From Nocardioides flavus (ex Wang et al. 2016) (GTDB lineage Bacteria > Actinomycetota > Actinomycetes > Propionibacteriales > Nocardioidaceae), in the NCBI RefSeq assembly GCF_014653115.1, contig NZ_BNAD01000004.1, positions 296,127-360,126 on the forward strand: a stretch of 64,000 nt of DNA. Direction: 5' to 3'. Below, piece after piece: positions 17,465-26,067 of this stretch. Below the pieces are notes generated by a model. It was not told the DNA's origin, searched no databases, and worked only from the letters and a program-made list of their open reading frames with translations. Every line of letters starts with the position of its first letter. Position 1 is the first letter of the stretch. Position numbers and translations under genes: made by a program.

Positions 17465-19117
17465 TCACTCGACGCTGACCAGCAGCGGGTAGCGCGGCTG
17501 GCCGCCCTCGTGGACCGCGACGTCGACCGTGGGGTGCCGGTCCTCGACGTGAGCCGCGAGCCGCTCGGCGAGCTCGGCTCCACCCTCGCCGGACACGATC
17601 GTCACCAGCTCGCCGCCGCCGGCGAGCAGCCGCTCCACGACGTCGGTGGCGACCTCGTCGAGGTCCGAGCCGACGACCGCGAAGTCGCCGGCGACGACAC
17701 CGAGGGCGTCTCCCGGCTCGCACGGCCCGGCCATCGTGATCGCCTGGCGCGAGGCGACCGTGACCGCTCCGTGCCGGGCGTGCCGGGCGGTCGCGGTCAT
17801 CTCGCGGACATCGGCGTCGAAGGCCCGACCGGGCTCGTGGACCGAGATCGCGGCCAGGCCCTGCACCTGCGCCTGGGTGGGGATGACCTCGACCGAGACG
17901 TCGAGCTCGGCCTCGGCGGTGCGGGCGGCGATCTCGGCGGCGCGGACGGTGTCGGCGTCGTTGGGGAGCACGACCACCTCGACGGCACCGCACGCGGTGA
18001 TGGCCTCGAGGAGCTGGCCGGTCGACGGGCGCTGCCCCGGCCCGCCCGGCACGACGACCGCGCCGGCGGACTCGAAGAGGGCCGTGAGCCCGGGGCCCGC
18101 GGCCACGGCGACGACCCGGCGACCCGTGCGGTCGGAGGCGCGGCGACGGGTCGCGGCGACCTGCTCGGCGAAGTGCGTCACCCGGATCCGGTGCGGGCGG
18201 CCCGCGGCGATCCCGGCCTCGATCGCGGCGCCGACGTCGTCGACGTGCACGTGGACGTTCCACAGTCCCTCACCGCCGACGACCACGAGGCTGTCGCCGA
18301 GGCCGGCGAGGGTGTCGCGGAGCGTGGCGATCGCGTCGTCCTCCACGTCGGGGCCGGCGTCGAGGAGGTACATCACCTCGTAGCCGGGGCCGTCCTCGGT
18401 GAGGTCGTCGCTCGGCACCGTCGCGGCGACGGGGATGTGGTGCGTGCCGATGGGGGGCGACCACGGGGTCGGGCGGCGCCCGGTGGCGGTGGTCTCGACG
18501 GCGTCGAGGACGACGCACAGCCCGCGACCGCCGGCGTCGACGACGCCCGCCTGGGCCAGCACCTCGAGCTGCTCCGGCGTACGGGCGAGCGCGTCGCGTG
18601 CGGCCGCCGCAGCCGCGGTGAAGACGTCGCGGGTGCGCGCCCCCCGACCGGCCGCCTCCAACGCCGCGTCGGACGCGGCCCGCGACACCGTGAGCATGGT
18701 GCCCTCGACGGGCGTGCCGACCGCGGCGTAGCTCGCCTCGGTCGCCTCGGCCATCGCCGCGGCGATCGTCTCGGCGGGCCGGTCCTCGATCGCAGCGCCG
18801 GCGAGATGGCGCACATAGGCCCGCAGCATCTGGCTCAGGATCACCCCGGAGTTGCCCCGGGCGCCCATCAGCGCGGCGCGGGCGAGCACCGCCATGCCGT
18901 CACCGAGCGGGAGGTCTGGGTCGGCGGCCCGGGCCTCGCGGAGCGCGTCGCGCGCGGCGGAGACGGTGAGGAACATGTTGGTGCCGGTGTCGCCGTCGGG
19001 CACGGGGTAGACGTTGAGGGCGTCGATCTCCTCACGGGCCGAGGACAGCGCGTCGGTCGCGATCTCGACGAAGCGCGCGACGCCGTCCAGCGTGATGCCG
19101 TGGGTGACGTGCTCCAT
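17465..19117 (-). CDS. DAK2-domain kinase, FakA/YloV-like
   Basis: The 550-residue protein has an N-terminal DhaL/DAK2 domain with the ATP/Mg site NVYPVPDGDTGTN (35-47), GARGNSGVILSQ (85-96) and VDAGGRGL, and a C-terminal FakA-type domain ending in HEGGQPRYPLLVSVE. FakA phosphorylates fatty acids bound to a FakB (DegV) partner, feeding them into phospholipid synthesis. No degV gene is in the window, so the partner must lie elsewhere. Position between rpmB and recG is the conserved order in Gram-positive bacteria. The ATG at 19117 gives the family start; it is divergent from rpmB across a 252-base gap. Confidence 0.9.
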   Translation of the reverse strand: MEHVTHGITLDGVARFVEIATDALSSAREEIDALNVYPVPDGDTGTNMFLTVSAARDALREARAADPDLPLGDGMAVLARAALMGARGNSGVILSQMLRAYVRHLAGAAIEDRPAETIAAAMAEATEASYAAVGTPVEGTMLTVSRAASDAALEAAGRGARTRDVFTAAAAAARDALARTPEQLEVLAQAGVVDAGGRGLCVVLDAVETTATGRRPTPWSPPIGTHHIPVAATVPSDDLTEDGPGYEVMYLLDAGPDVEDDAIATLRDTLAGLGDSLVVVGGEGLWNVHVHVDDVGAAIEAGIAAGRPHRIRVTHFAEQVAATRRRASDRTGRRVVAVAAGPGLTALFESAGAVVVPGGPGQRPSTGQLLEAITACGAVEVVVLPNDADTVRAAEIAARTAEAELDVSVEVIPTQAQVQGLAAISVHEPGRAFDADVREMTATARHARHGAVTVASRQAITMAGPCEPGDALGVVAGDFAVVGSDLDEVATDVVERLLAGGGELVTIVSGEGGAELAERLAAHVEDRHPTVDVAVHEGGQPRYPLLVSVE

Positions 19118-19369
19118 CGCGTCGGTGCCCTCCCGGTCGGTGCTGGTCGTGTGGTCTGGTCGTCGTCCGGTCGTGGCCCTGCGCTGCGCCGTACGATGTG
19201 GTGCGCGCCACAGGGTAGTGCCCGGCTCCGACCGGGCTCGCGGCGACATGGCGTCCGATTTCATCCCTGCGGCCGACCTCGGCTACTCTTGCGCGGTTGC
19301 CTGCTGCCGCTTCCAGTGGCGTGCGGGCCTCACGATCATCTATCAACCTCGAACGGATCGGAGTGCACG
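19118..19369. promoter_or_regulatory. Divergent intergenic region between the DAK2 gene and rpmB
   Basis: This 252-base gap must hold promoters for both flanking genes. On the plus strand TACTCT at 19284-19289 is a fair -10 for rpmB, but no convincing -35 stands 17-18 bases upstream. A ribosome site GGAG precedes the rpmB GTG. No riboswitch or gene is evident. Confidence 0.35.
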
Positions 19370-19555
19370 GTGGCTGCCGTCTGCGACATCTGCGCCAAGA
19401 AGCCGGGCTTCGGAAACAACCGTCCCTGGTCGCGCAAGATCACGAAGCGTCGCTTCAACCCCAACATCCAGCGCGTCCGGGCGACCGTCAACGGCACGCC
19501 CAAGCGCCTCAACGTCTGCACCGGCTGCCTCAAGGCCGGCAAGGTCGCTCGCTGA
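19370..19555 (+). CDS. rpmB: Ribosomal protein bL28
   Basis: The 61-residue protein is L28: AAVCDICAKKPGFGNNRPWS, then KRRFNPNIQRVRA and RLNVCTGCLKAGKV. It has two CxxC pairs (Cys5/8 and Cys50/53), the zinc-binding form. The start is a GTG with GGAG eight to eleven bases upstream. It is a single-gene unit divergent from the DAK2 kinase and ends at a strong intrinsic terminator. It converges on thiL. Confidence 0.97.
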   Translation: MAAVCDICAKKPGFGNNRPWSRKITKRRFNPNIQRVRATVNGTPKRLNVCTGCLKAGKVAR

Positions 19556-19577
19556 CCTGACGTCTTCTTCGTCGAGA

Positions 19578-19602
19578 GCCCCCGTCGCACTGCGGCGGGG
19601 GC
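19578..19602 (+). terminator. Intrinsic terminator after rpmB
   Basis: An 11-bp stem (GCCCCCGTCGC with GCGGCGGGGGC, one G-U pair) closes a three-base loop ACT and is followed by TTCGTCGTT. It begins 23 bases after the rpmB stop. Confidence 0.8.
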
Positions 19603-19631
19603 TTCGTCGTTCTCGGGGTCGGGGCCGCAGT

Positions 19632-19692
19632 TTCCCCGCTCGAGCGGGGAATCTGTCACTGGGAGGCCGTTGCAAAGGCCTCCGAGTGACAG
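19632..19692. repeat. Two consecutive palindromes between rpmB and thiL
   Basis: The first is a perfect 20-base palindrome, TTCCCCGCTCGAGCGGGGAA (19632-19651). The second is a 16-bp stem with one mismatch: CTGTCACTGGGAGGCC (19653-19668) pairs with 19677-19692 around an eight-base loop. They lie downstream of both convergent genes. They could act as a terminator for thiL or be copies of a dispersed palindromic repeat. Confidence 0.7.
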
Positions 19693-19720
19693 GAACGCCC
19701 GCCCAGTCGCCCGCCGCTGG

Positions 19721-20683
19721 TCAGAAGTGGGTCCAGCCGGTCGGGCCGTCGTACGTCCCCCCGTCGACCGTGACGCCCTCGCCCTCGGTCACCTCGCCGA
19801 CGACCTGCCAGCCCGCCGGCACCGAGGCGAGGTCGGGGAACGTGGCCAGCAACGCGTGGTCGTCCCCTCCGCCGAGGATGAACTGGAGGGGGTCAGCACC
19901 GAGCGCGGCGCCGACGGCCTGCAGCGGGTCGGGGATCTCGAAGGCGGCAGGGCGCACGTCGATGGCGACGCCGCTCGCCTCGGCGAGGTGCCCGGCCTCG
20001 GCGAGCAGGCCGTCCGAGACATCGATGAGCGCAGTGGCGCCGGCCTCGGCGGCTTCGCGGCCCGCGCCGTACGGCGGCTCCGGGCGGCGATAGGCCTCGA
20101 CGAGCACGCGGGGCGAGCGGAAACCGCGACCGAGGACGGCCAGGCCGCCGGCCGCCCAGCCCTGACGACCGGTGAGCGCGAGGACGTCGCCGGCGCGGGC
20201 GCCGGACCGCAGCACCGGCGCCTGCGTGCACTGGCCCAGGACGGTGACCGCGATCATCACCTCGTCCGCGCGGGTCAGGTCGCCGCCGACGACGGTGGCA
20301 CCGACGCTCGCGCACTCCTCGGCGAACCCGCGCGCGAAGTCGAGCGCCCACGCCACCGGGAGCTCGGCGGGGGCGGCCAGGCCGATCGTGAGGTGGCGCG
20401 CCGTGCCGCCCATGGCGTTGACGTCGGAGAGGTTCTGCGCGGCAGCGCGGTGGCCGACGTCCGCGGCGCTGGCCCAGTCGCGGCGGAAGTGGCGGCCCTC
20501 GACCATCAGGTCGGTCGAGACGACGACGTGGCCGTGCTTGATCCGGAGCACGGCGGCGTCGTCGCCCGGTCCGACGAGCACGTTCTCGTCGGTGTCCAGC
20601 CACTCGCTGAACTGGGAGACGAGCTGCGAGATCAGGCCGAACTCGCCTGCCTCGCCGAGGGTTGCGTCCGCTGCGAGTGCCAT
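19721..20683 (-). CDS. thiL: Thiamine-monophosphate kinase
   Basis: ThiL phosphorylates thiamine monophosphate to the active cofactor. The 320-residue protein has VGPGDDAAVL near residues 37-46, STDLMVEGRHF at 56-66, VGGDLTR and DVSDGLLAEAGHLA, the Mg-ATP and substrate motifs of the ThiL/PurM fold. Length is normal. I chose the ATG at 20683, which has GGGATGGGGA upstream; a start 13 codons earlier adds sequence unlike the family. The gene converges on rpmB and is divergent from the Lrp-type gene. Confidence 0.95.
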   Translation of the reverse strand: MALAADATLGEAGEFGLISQLVSQFSEWLDTDENVLVGPGDDAAVLRIKHGHVVVSTDLMVEGRHFRRDWASAADVGHRAAAQNLSDVNAMGGTARHLTIGLAAPAELPVAWALDFARGFAEECASVGATVVGGDLTRADEVMIAVTVLGQCTQAPVLRSGARAGDVLALTGRQGWAAGGLAVLGRGFRSPRVLVEAYRRPEPPYGAGREAAEAGATALIDVSDGLLAEAGHLAEASGVAIDVRPAAFEIPDPLQAVGAALGADPLQFILGGGDDHALLATFPDLASVPAGWQVVGEVTEGEGVTVDGGTYDGPTGWTHF

Positions 20684-20799
20684 GTCCCCATCCCACCAGA
20701 CGCAACCGGTGACCACAGTCACCCATCCCCTGTCGGCCCGCCCGCGTGGCGCGGTAGGTTGTGCCGGTCACACCCGCTGAAGAGACCGAGGAGTCCACG

Positions 20800-21036
20800 A
20801 TGGTCGTCCAGGCCTACATCCTGATCCAGACCGACGTCGGCAAGGCCGCCGAGGTGGCCAAGGCCATCGCCCAGGTCAACGGCGTCACCCTCGCCGAGGA
20901 CGTGACCGGTCCCTACGACGTGATCGTCCGCGCCGAGGCCAAGAACGTCGACGAGCTCGGCAAGCTCGTCGTCTCCAAGGTGCAGAACCTCGACGGCATC
21001 ACCCGCACGCTGACGTGCCCGGTCGTCCACATCTGA
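20800..21036 (+). CDS. Stand-alone Lrp/AsnC ligand-binding (RAM) domain protein
   Basis: The 78-residue protein is a lone RAM domain: MVVQAYILIQTDVGKAAEVAKAI, then VTGPYDVIVRAEAKNVDELGKLVV and IDGITRT-like NLDGITRTLTCPVV. It lacks the N-terminal HTH of Lrp/AsnC regulators, so it cannot bind DNA itself. Such domains form oligomers that bind amino acids at dimer interfaces. It is conserved next to thiL in actinobacteria. GAGGAG stands six bases upstream of the ATG. The following lipoprotein gene starts only six bases downstream, so the two are one unit. Confidence 0.88.
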   Translation: MVVQAYILIQTDVGKAAEVAKAIAQVNGVTLAEDVTGPYDVIVRAEAKNVDELGKLVVSKVQNLDGITRTLTCPVVHI

Positions 21037-21041
21037 TCCCA

Positions 21042-21554
21042 GTGCCACCCGTACGACGCCTCGGCTCCACCCGGAGCCGGGGCGTCGTCGCGTCCGCGGT
21101 GCTCGCGCTGGCGGCCCTGGTGCTGGCCGGGTGCAGCAGCACCATCACCATCGACGACCAGGACCTCTCCGGGGCCGACCGCGCCGCGTGCGAGGCGCTC
21201 GTCGCCGACCTGCCGGAGAAGCTCGCCGGCCAGGACCGGGTGGACGTCGAGCCCGACGGCGCGCTCGGTGCCGCCTGGGGCGACCCGGCGTACGTCCTCA
21301 CCTGCGGCGTGCCGCAGCCGTCCGACTACGAGCCGACCGCCGAGTGCAGCGTGATCGCGGGGATCGGGTGGTACGTCCCCGACGACCAGCTGACGGACCA
21401 GGGCGAGGACGCGACCCCGATCGCCCTCAGCCGTACGCCCTACGTCCAGGTGCTGGTGCCGGCCGAGCGGCGCACCGAGGGCATCGACCGCGCCCTGGCC
21501 GAGCTCGCACCGGTGCTGGAGGACAACCTCGGCGAGGGTCTCCCCTGCCTCTGA
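21042..21554 (+). CDS. DUF3515 family lipoprotein
   Basis: The 170-residue protein has a signal peptide ending in the lipobox LVLAGC (Cys near residue 31), so it is lipid-anchored outside the membrane. The mature part begins STITIDDQDLSGADRAACEALVADLP and has conserved cysteines (CEAL, LTCGVP, TAECSV, LPCL), the DUF3515 layout. Its role is unknown. It is always found near ddl and thiL in actinobacteria, which hints at a cell-envelope role. It starts at a GTG directly after the Lrp-type gene and converges on ddl with a four-base gap between stops. Confidence 0.85.
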   Translation: MPPVRRLGSTRSRGVVASAVLALAALVLAGCSSTITIDDQDLSGADRAACEALVADLPEKLAGQDRVDVEPDGALGAAWGDPAYVLTCGVPQPSDYEPTAECSVIAGIGWYVPDDQLTDQGEDATPIALSRTPYVQVLVPAERRTEGIDRALAELAPVLEDNLGEGLPCL

Positions 21555-21558
21555 CGCC

Positions 21559-22704
21559 TCAGCGCAGGCCGGTGTCGCGCCGCAGCGCCAGCTGCACGAG
21601 CCGGTCGACGAGCTGCGCGTAGGTCATCCCGGTGGCCGCCCAGAGCTGGGGGTACATCGAGGTGGGCGTGAAGCCGGGCATCGTGTTGAGCTCGTTGATC
21701 ACCAGCGACCCGTCGGGCATCACGAAGAAGTCGACGCGGGCCAGGCCCTCGCACGAGAGCGCCTCGAAGGCACGCACCGCCATCGCCCGGATCTCCTGCT
21801 CGACGTCGGCTGGCAGCTCGGCGGGGATGTCGATCTCGGTGTGCTGGTCGGCGAGGTACTTGGCCTCGAAGTCGTAGAACTCGTGGTCGCCGCCGGTGCG
21901 GACCTCGCCGGGCCGTGACGTCTCGGGCGGCCCCTCGAGGGTACCGAGGACTCCGCACTCGACCTCGCGCGCGCCCTCCATCGACTGCTCGACGAGCACC
22001 TTGGGGTCGTGGCGGAACGCCTCCTCCAGCGCCGCCTCCACCTCCGAGGCGTCGTGGACCTTGCTGATGCCCATGCTGGACCCGGCGCGGGCCGGCTTGG
22101 CGAAGCACGGGAAGCCGAGCTCCTCGACCCGGGCGCGCACGCCCACCGGGTCTTGCGCGAGCTCGGTGCGGGTGACGACGATGCCGGGTGTCACGGGCAG
22201 ACCGGCGCCCTGGAGGACGACCTTCATGAAGGCCTTGTCCATGCCGACGGCCGAGGCCAGCACGCCCGACCCGACGTAGCGCACGCCCGCCATCTCGAGC
22301 ATCCCCTGCAGCGTGCCGTCCTCGCCCCAGGGGCCGTGCAGCAGCGGGAACACCACGTCGACCTCGCCGATCACGGACGGCACGCTCGCCGGCTCGGCGA
22401 CCACGAGGTCGGTGCCGGTGGCGGCCCCCATCAGTGCGACGGGCGACCGGGCGGCGTCGACCTCGGGGAGCTCGGCCCCGCGGATCGCGAGACGCGCGGG
22501 CTCGTCGGCCTCGAGCACCCAGCGGCCGTCGGCGGCGATGCCGACCGGCACCACGTCGTACGCCTCGCGGTCGATCGCGGCCAGCACGCTCCCCGCGGTG
22601 ACGCACGAGATGCCGTGCTCGGAGGAGCGGCCGCCGAACACCACGGCGACGCGGGGCTTGCGGGCGGGGTCGGTGGAGGTCTCGTCCGAGGAGGTGGGAG
22701 TCAT
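21559..22704 (-). CDS. ddl: D-alanine--D-alanine ligase
   Basis: Ddl joins two D-alanines with ATP to supply the end of the peptidoglycan stem peptide. The 381-residue protein has VAVVFGGRSSEHGIS near the N-terminus, FPLLHGPWGEDGTLQGMLE, the ATP-grasp lysine region FAKPARAGSSMGISKV and the metal/substrate motif VINELNTMPGFTPTSMYP near the C-terminus. Length is usual. The ATG at 22704 (MTPTSSDET) was preferred over one six codons upstream; neither has a strong ribosome site. It is divergent from the trans-sulfuration gene 32 bases away. Confidence 0.96.
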   Translation of the reverse strand: MTPTSSDETSTDPARKPRVAVVFGGRSSEHGISCVTAGSVLAAIDREAYDVVPVGIAADGRWVLEADEPARLAIRGAELPEVDAARSPVALMGAATGTDLVVAEPASVPSVIGEVDVVFPLLHGPWGEDGTLQGMLEMAGVRYVGSGVLASAVGMDKAFMKVVLQGAGLPVTPGIVVTRTELAQDPVGVRARVEELGFPCFAKPARAGSSMGISKVHDASEVEAALEEAFRHDPKVLVEQSMEGAREVECGVLGTLEGPPETSRPGEVRTGGDHEFYDFEAKYLADQHTEIDIPAELPADVEQEIRAMAVRAFEALSCEGLARVDFFVMPDGSLVINELNTMPGFTPTSMYPQLWAATGMTYAQLVDRLVQLALRRDTGLR

Positions 22705-22736
22705 CGGCACGACCCTATCCACCTACGCTGGCGTCC

Positions 22737-23810
22737 ATGGCTCCCGACCCGCAGCTCAGGCCCGGCACCCTCGCCGTCACCGCCGGCCGACCGGACAAGA
22801 CGCCCGACGCGCCGCTCAACACCCCGATCACGATGGCCGCGACCTACGTCGCTGGCGGCGAGGTGGAGTACGGCCGGTACGGCAACCCGACGTGGACGGC
22901 GCTGGAGGACGCCCTGGGCGCTCTCGAGGGCGGCCGCTGCCTGACCTTCGCCTCCGGCCTCGCAGCCGTCGCGACCGTCCTCGACCTCGTCGGCAAGGAG
23001 GGGAAGGTGGTGGTGCCGAAGCACGCCTACACCGGCACGATCATGCAGCTCGCCGACCTCGAGGCCCGCGGGCGGCTGACGGCCGAGATGGTCGACATCA
23101 CCGACACCGACGCGGTGGTCGCGGCGTGCGACGGAGCGGCGCTGGTGTGGCTGGAGTCGCCCACCAACCCGGCGCTCGAGGTCGCCGACATCCCCACCAT
23201 CACCGCCGCGGCGCACGAGGCCGGGGCGTACGTCGTGGTCGACAACACCTTCGCCACTCCCTTGCTGCAGCGGCCCCTCGAGGACGACGTCGACCTGGTC
23301 GTGCACTCCGCCACGAAGTACCTCGCGGGGCACTCCGACGTGCAGATGGGCGCCATCGTCACCCGCGACGACGAGCTCTGGGCCGTGCTCAAGGGCCGCC
23401 GCGACCTCGTCGGCGCGATCCCGGGGCCGTTCGAGGCGTGGCTGACGCTGCGCGGGCTGCGGACCCTGCACCTGCGCGTCGAGCGCGCCCAGGCCAACGC
23501 CCAGGAGCTCGTACGCCGCCTCGCCGAGCACCCCGCGTGCGAGGAGGTGCGCTACCCGGGCTTCGGCGGCATCGTGAGCATCGTGCTGGCCCAGGGCGAG
23601 ATGGCGGCCGACCTGCTGTGCCGCAAGACGCGCCTGTGGGTCCACGCCACCTCGCTCGGCGGCGTCGAGTCGACGCTGGAGCGGCGCCGGCGGTGGAAGG
23701 CCGAGGCCGCGACCATCCCGGACGGGCTCGTACGCCTGTCGGTCGGGGTGGAGGACGTGGAGGACCTCTGGGACGACCTCCGCACCGCGCTGGACGGGTG
23801 CGTCGGCTGA
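22737..23810 (+). CDS. Cys/Met-metabolism PLP enzyme (trans-sulfuration type, short)
   Basis: The 357-residue protein is a gamma-family PLP enzyme: YGRYGNPTWTALE at 45-57, WLESPTNPALEVADI at 138-152, VVDNTFATPLLQRPL at 167-181 and the cofactor lysine 194 in SATKYLAGHSD. Relatives include cystathionine gamma-synthase, cystathionine gamma-lyase and methionine gamma-lyase; the sequence alone does not decide. It is about 30 residues shorter than most members. The shortening is visible where RYPGFGGIVSIVL joins directly, without the usual Gly-Leu-x-Ser-His-Pro segment. It is divergent from ddl. Confidence 0.85.
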   Translation: MAPDPQLRPGTLAVTAGRPDKTPDAPLNTPITMAATYVAGGEVEYGRYGNPTWTALEDALGALEGGRCLTFASGLAAVATVLDLVGKEGKVVVPKHAYTGTIMQLADLEARGRLTAEMVDITDTDAVVAACDGAALVWLESPTNPALEVADIPTITAAAHEAGAYVVVDNTFATPLLQRPLEDDVDLVVHSATKYLAGHSDVQMGAIVTRDDELWAVLKGRRDLVGAIPGPFEAWLTLRGLRTLHLRVERAQANAQELVRRLAEHPACEEVRYPGFGGIVSIVLAQGEMAADLLCRKTRLWVHATSLGGVESTLERRRRWKAEAATIPDGLVRLSVGVEDVEDLWDDLRTALDGCVG

Positions 23811-23862
23811 CCCGCGACGCTCCTCCGTGTAACGCTTCGGCCCCATGGGGCGAAGTACGGGC

Positions 23863-24420
23863 ATGGACACTCCGCACGACGTCCCTGCCGTGGGGCGGGA
23901 CCCGGACGCCTTCGAGGCGTTCTACCGCGAACACCTGCCATGGGTACGTCGCTTCGTCGCCCGCCGCGTCGATGACCCGCACACCGCCGCGGACCTGACC
24001 GCGGACATCTTCCTGGCCGTCGTCGACAGCGCGACGACCTACGACGCCGAGGCCGGCAGCGCCGCCTCCTGGCTGGCCGGGATCGCCAGGAACGTCGTCG
24101 CCGACCACGTCCGCCGGAGGGTGCGCGAGTCCCGGGCCAACGGGCGGCTGTCGGGCAGGGCGCTGCTCGACGACCAGTCGGTCGAGCGCATCGCCGACCG
24201 CATCGACGGCGAGCGGATGACTCGCGAGCTCTACCGCTCGCTGGCCGCCCTTCCCGACAACCAGCGTGCCGTCGTCGAGCTCGTCGCCGTCGACGGCTTC
24301 AGCCTCGCCGAGGCAGCGCAGGTGCTCGGCATCACCGCCGGCAACGCCCGGGTGCGCTACCACCGGGCACGCGCCCGGCTCCAGGACGTCCTCCCGAGCC
24401 CCTTCGAGGTGATCGCATGA
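23863..24420 (+). CDS. ECF-type RNA polymerase sigma factor
   Basis: The 185-residue protein has sigma region 2 (FEAFYREHLPWVRRFVARRV...AADLTADIFLAVV) and region 4 (LPDNQRAVVELVAVDGFSLAEAAQVLGITAGNARVRYHRARARL), the two-domain ECF plan. The HTH of region 4 is intact. The stop overlaps the next gene's ATG by four bases (ATGA), the classic coupling to an anti-sigma factor. I used the ATG at 23863; another in frame at 23845 adds six residues. The stimulus is unknown. Confidence 0.9.
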   Translation: MDTPHDVPAVGRDPDAFEAFYREHLPWVRRFVARRVDDPHTAADLTADIFLAVVDSATTYDAEAGSAASWLAGIARNVVADHVRRRVRESRANGRLSGRALLDDQSVERIADRIDGERMTRELYRSLAALPDNQRAVVELVAVDGFSLAEAAQVLGITAGNARVRYHRARARLQDVLPSPFEVIA

Positions 24421-25040
24421 CCACGCAGACCCCCGTCCCCGACGAGCTCGACGCCTTCGAGACCCGTCTGCTCGTCGAGCTCCGGCGTGAGGTGGCCACC
24501 ACCCCCTCCACGGAGGCCGCCCCGTCGTCGGTGCGTACACGCCGTCGCGCCCTTGCGGTCGCCGCAGGCGTCGCGGCCACCGCGGTGCTCGCCGTCGTCC
24601 TCGTGCCCGGGCTCGGCACGACCCCGGTGTACTCCGTGCAGGAGGGCAACGCCGGCGAGATCGAGGTCGAGATCAACCGACCCGAGGACGCTGCCGGGCT
24701 CGAGCGGGCGCTGGAGGAGCACGGCATCGAGGCGGACATCACCTACCTGCCGGACCTGCAGGGCTGCGCGCCCGGCCGCTACACCGAGGTCGGTCGAGAC
24801 GTACGCCTGTCACTGTCGATCGGCGATGACCTCGTGCGCGTCACGCTCCCGCCGGGTGCCGTGCGCGACGGGGAGACCTTCGTCATGGTGCTGTCGATGG
24901 AGGCGATGACGCAGGAGCAGATCGACGAGGTCTGGGAGCGCGACGGCCAACGCGTGGTCGATGGGTCGAGCTCGTCGGTGACCGCGGAGGTCGCGAGCGG
25001 GGCGGTCGGTGCGTGCGAGATCGTGCCGGCGTCGGGCTGA
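24417..25040 (+). CDS. Membrane protein, probable anti-sigma partner of the ECF sigma factor
   Basis: The 207-residue protein has a cytoplasmic N-terminus of about 45 residues (DELDAFETRLLVELRREVA), one membrane segment near 46-64 (LAVAAGVAATAVLAVVLVPG) and an extracellular domain of about 140 residues with two cysteines (QGCAPG and GACEIV). Translational coupling to the sigma gene and this topology are what is expected of an anti-sigma factor. It lacks a clear zinc-binding HxxxCxxC motif, so it is not a ZAS-type. The role is inferred from position, not from homology. Confidence 0.7.
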   Translation: MTTQTPVPDELDAFETRLLVELRREVATTPSTEAAPSSVRTRRRALAVAAGVAATAVLAVVLVPGLGTTPVYSVQEGNAGEIEVEINRPEDAAGLERALEEHGIEADITYLPDLQGCAPGRYTEVGRDVRLSLSIGDDLVRVTLPPGAVRDGETFVMVLSMEAMTQEQIDEVWERDGQRVVDGSSSSVTAEVASGAVGACEIVPASG

Positions 25041-25065
25041 GGCTGCTGCTCGGCTGGCCGGACCC

Positions 25066-26067
25066 TCAGTGCAGCTCAGGCTTGGTGTCGCGCGCGATGA
25101 AGGAGTTCATCATGTCGAGGGCGGTCATCCTGCCGTCCACGACGGCGTCGACGGCCTCGGCGATCGGGGCGTCGACGCCCGTACGGCGAGCCAGCTCGAG
25201 CAGCGACTTGCAGGACTTCGCGCCCTCGGCGACCTGGCGCGTCGAGGCGTAGATCTCCTCGGTCGTCATGCCCTGGCCCAGCCGCTCGCCGAACGTGCGG
25301 TTGCGCGAGAGCGGTGACGAGCACGTGGCGACGAGGTCGCCGAGCCCGGCGAGGCCCATCAGGGTCAGCGGGTTGGCGCCCTGCGCGGTGGCCAGGCGCG
25401 CGGTCTCGGCGAGGCCGCGGGTGATGACCGAGGCCGTGGTGTTGTCGCCGAAGCCGAGGCCCACCGCCATGCCGACCGCGAGGCCGACGACGTTCTTGTA
25501 CGCGCCGCCGATCTCGCAGCCGAGGACGTCCACCGAGGTGTACGGGCGCCACGACGGACCGTGCGTGATCGCCTGGATGTGCTTGGCGCGGTCCTCGTCG
25601 AGGCACGCGACGACGGACGCGGCCGGCTCGCGCCGCGCGATCTCGCGCGCGAGGTTGGGACCGCTGACCACGGCGATCCGGTCGGCAGAGGCGTCGGCGA
25701 CCTCCTGGATCACCTCGCTCATCCGCAGCAGCGACCCGAGCTCGACACCCTTCATCAGCGAGACCAGCGTCGCCTTCTCCGGCAGCGCCGGAGCCCACGT
25801 CGTGAGGTTCTCCCGCAGGCTCTGCGACGGCACCGTCAGCACGACGACGTCGGCGTCCGCCGCCACCTGCTCGAAGTCGGTCGACGCGGTGATCGACGGC
25901 GGCAGCTCGATGCCGGGCAGGTAGTCGGTGTTCTCCCTGCGCTCGTTGATCGCCTCGACGACCTCGTCGCGCCGTGCCCACAGCGACACGTCGTTGCCGG
26001 CGTCGGCCAGCACGAGCGAGAACGCGGTGCCCCACGATCCGGCGCTGAAGACTGCGATCTTGGTCAT
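25066..26067 (-). CDS. gpsA: NAD(P)H-dependent glycerol-3-phosphate dehydrogenase
   Basis: GpsA reduces dihydroxyacetone phosphate to sn-glycerol 3-phosphate for phospholipid synthesis. The 333-residue protein has the dinucleotide loop FSAGSWGTAF at 7-16 (Ser in place of the first Gly of the usual GxGxxG), VVSGPNLAREIA near 133, the catalytic lysine 191 in GGAYKNVVGLAVG and GLAGLGDLVATCSSPLSRN. Length is normal. Its start overlaps the plsC stop by four bases, so the enzyme supplying the acceptor is coupled to the acyltransferase that uses its product. Confidence 0.96.
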   Translation of the reverse strand: MTKIAVFSAGSWGTAFSLVLADAGNDVSLWARRDEVVEAINERRENTDYLPGIELPPSITASTDFEQVAADADVVVLTVPSQSLRENLTTWAPALPEKATLVSLMKGVELGSLLRMSEVIQEVADASADRIAVVSGPNLAREIARREPAASVVACLDEDRAKHIQAITHGPSWRPYTSVDVLGCEIGGAYKNVVGLAVGMAVGLGFGDNTTASVITRGLAETARLATAQGANPLTLMGLAGLGDLVATCSSPLSRNRTFGERLGQGMTTEEIYASTRQVAEGAKSCKSLLELARRTGVDAPIAEAVDAVVDGRMTALDMMNSFIARDTKPELH

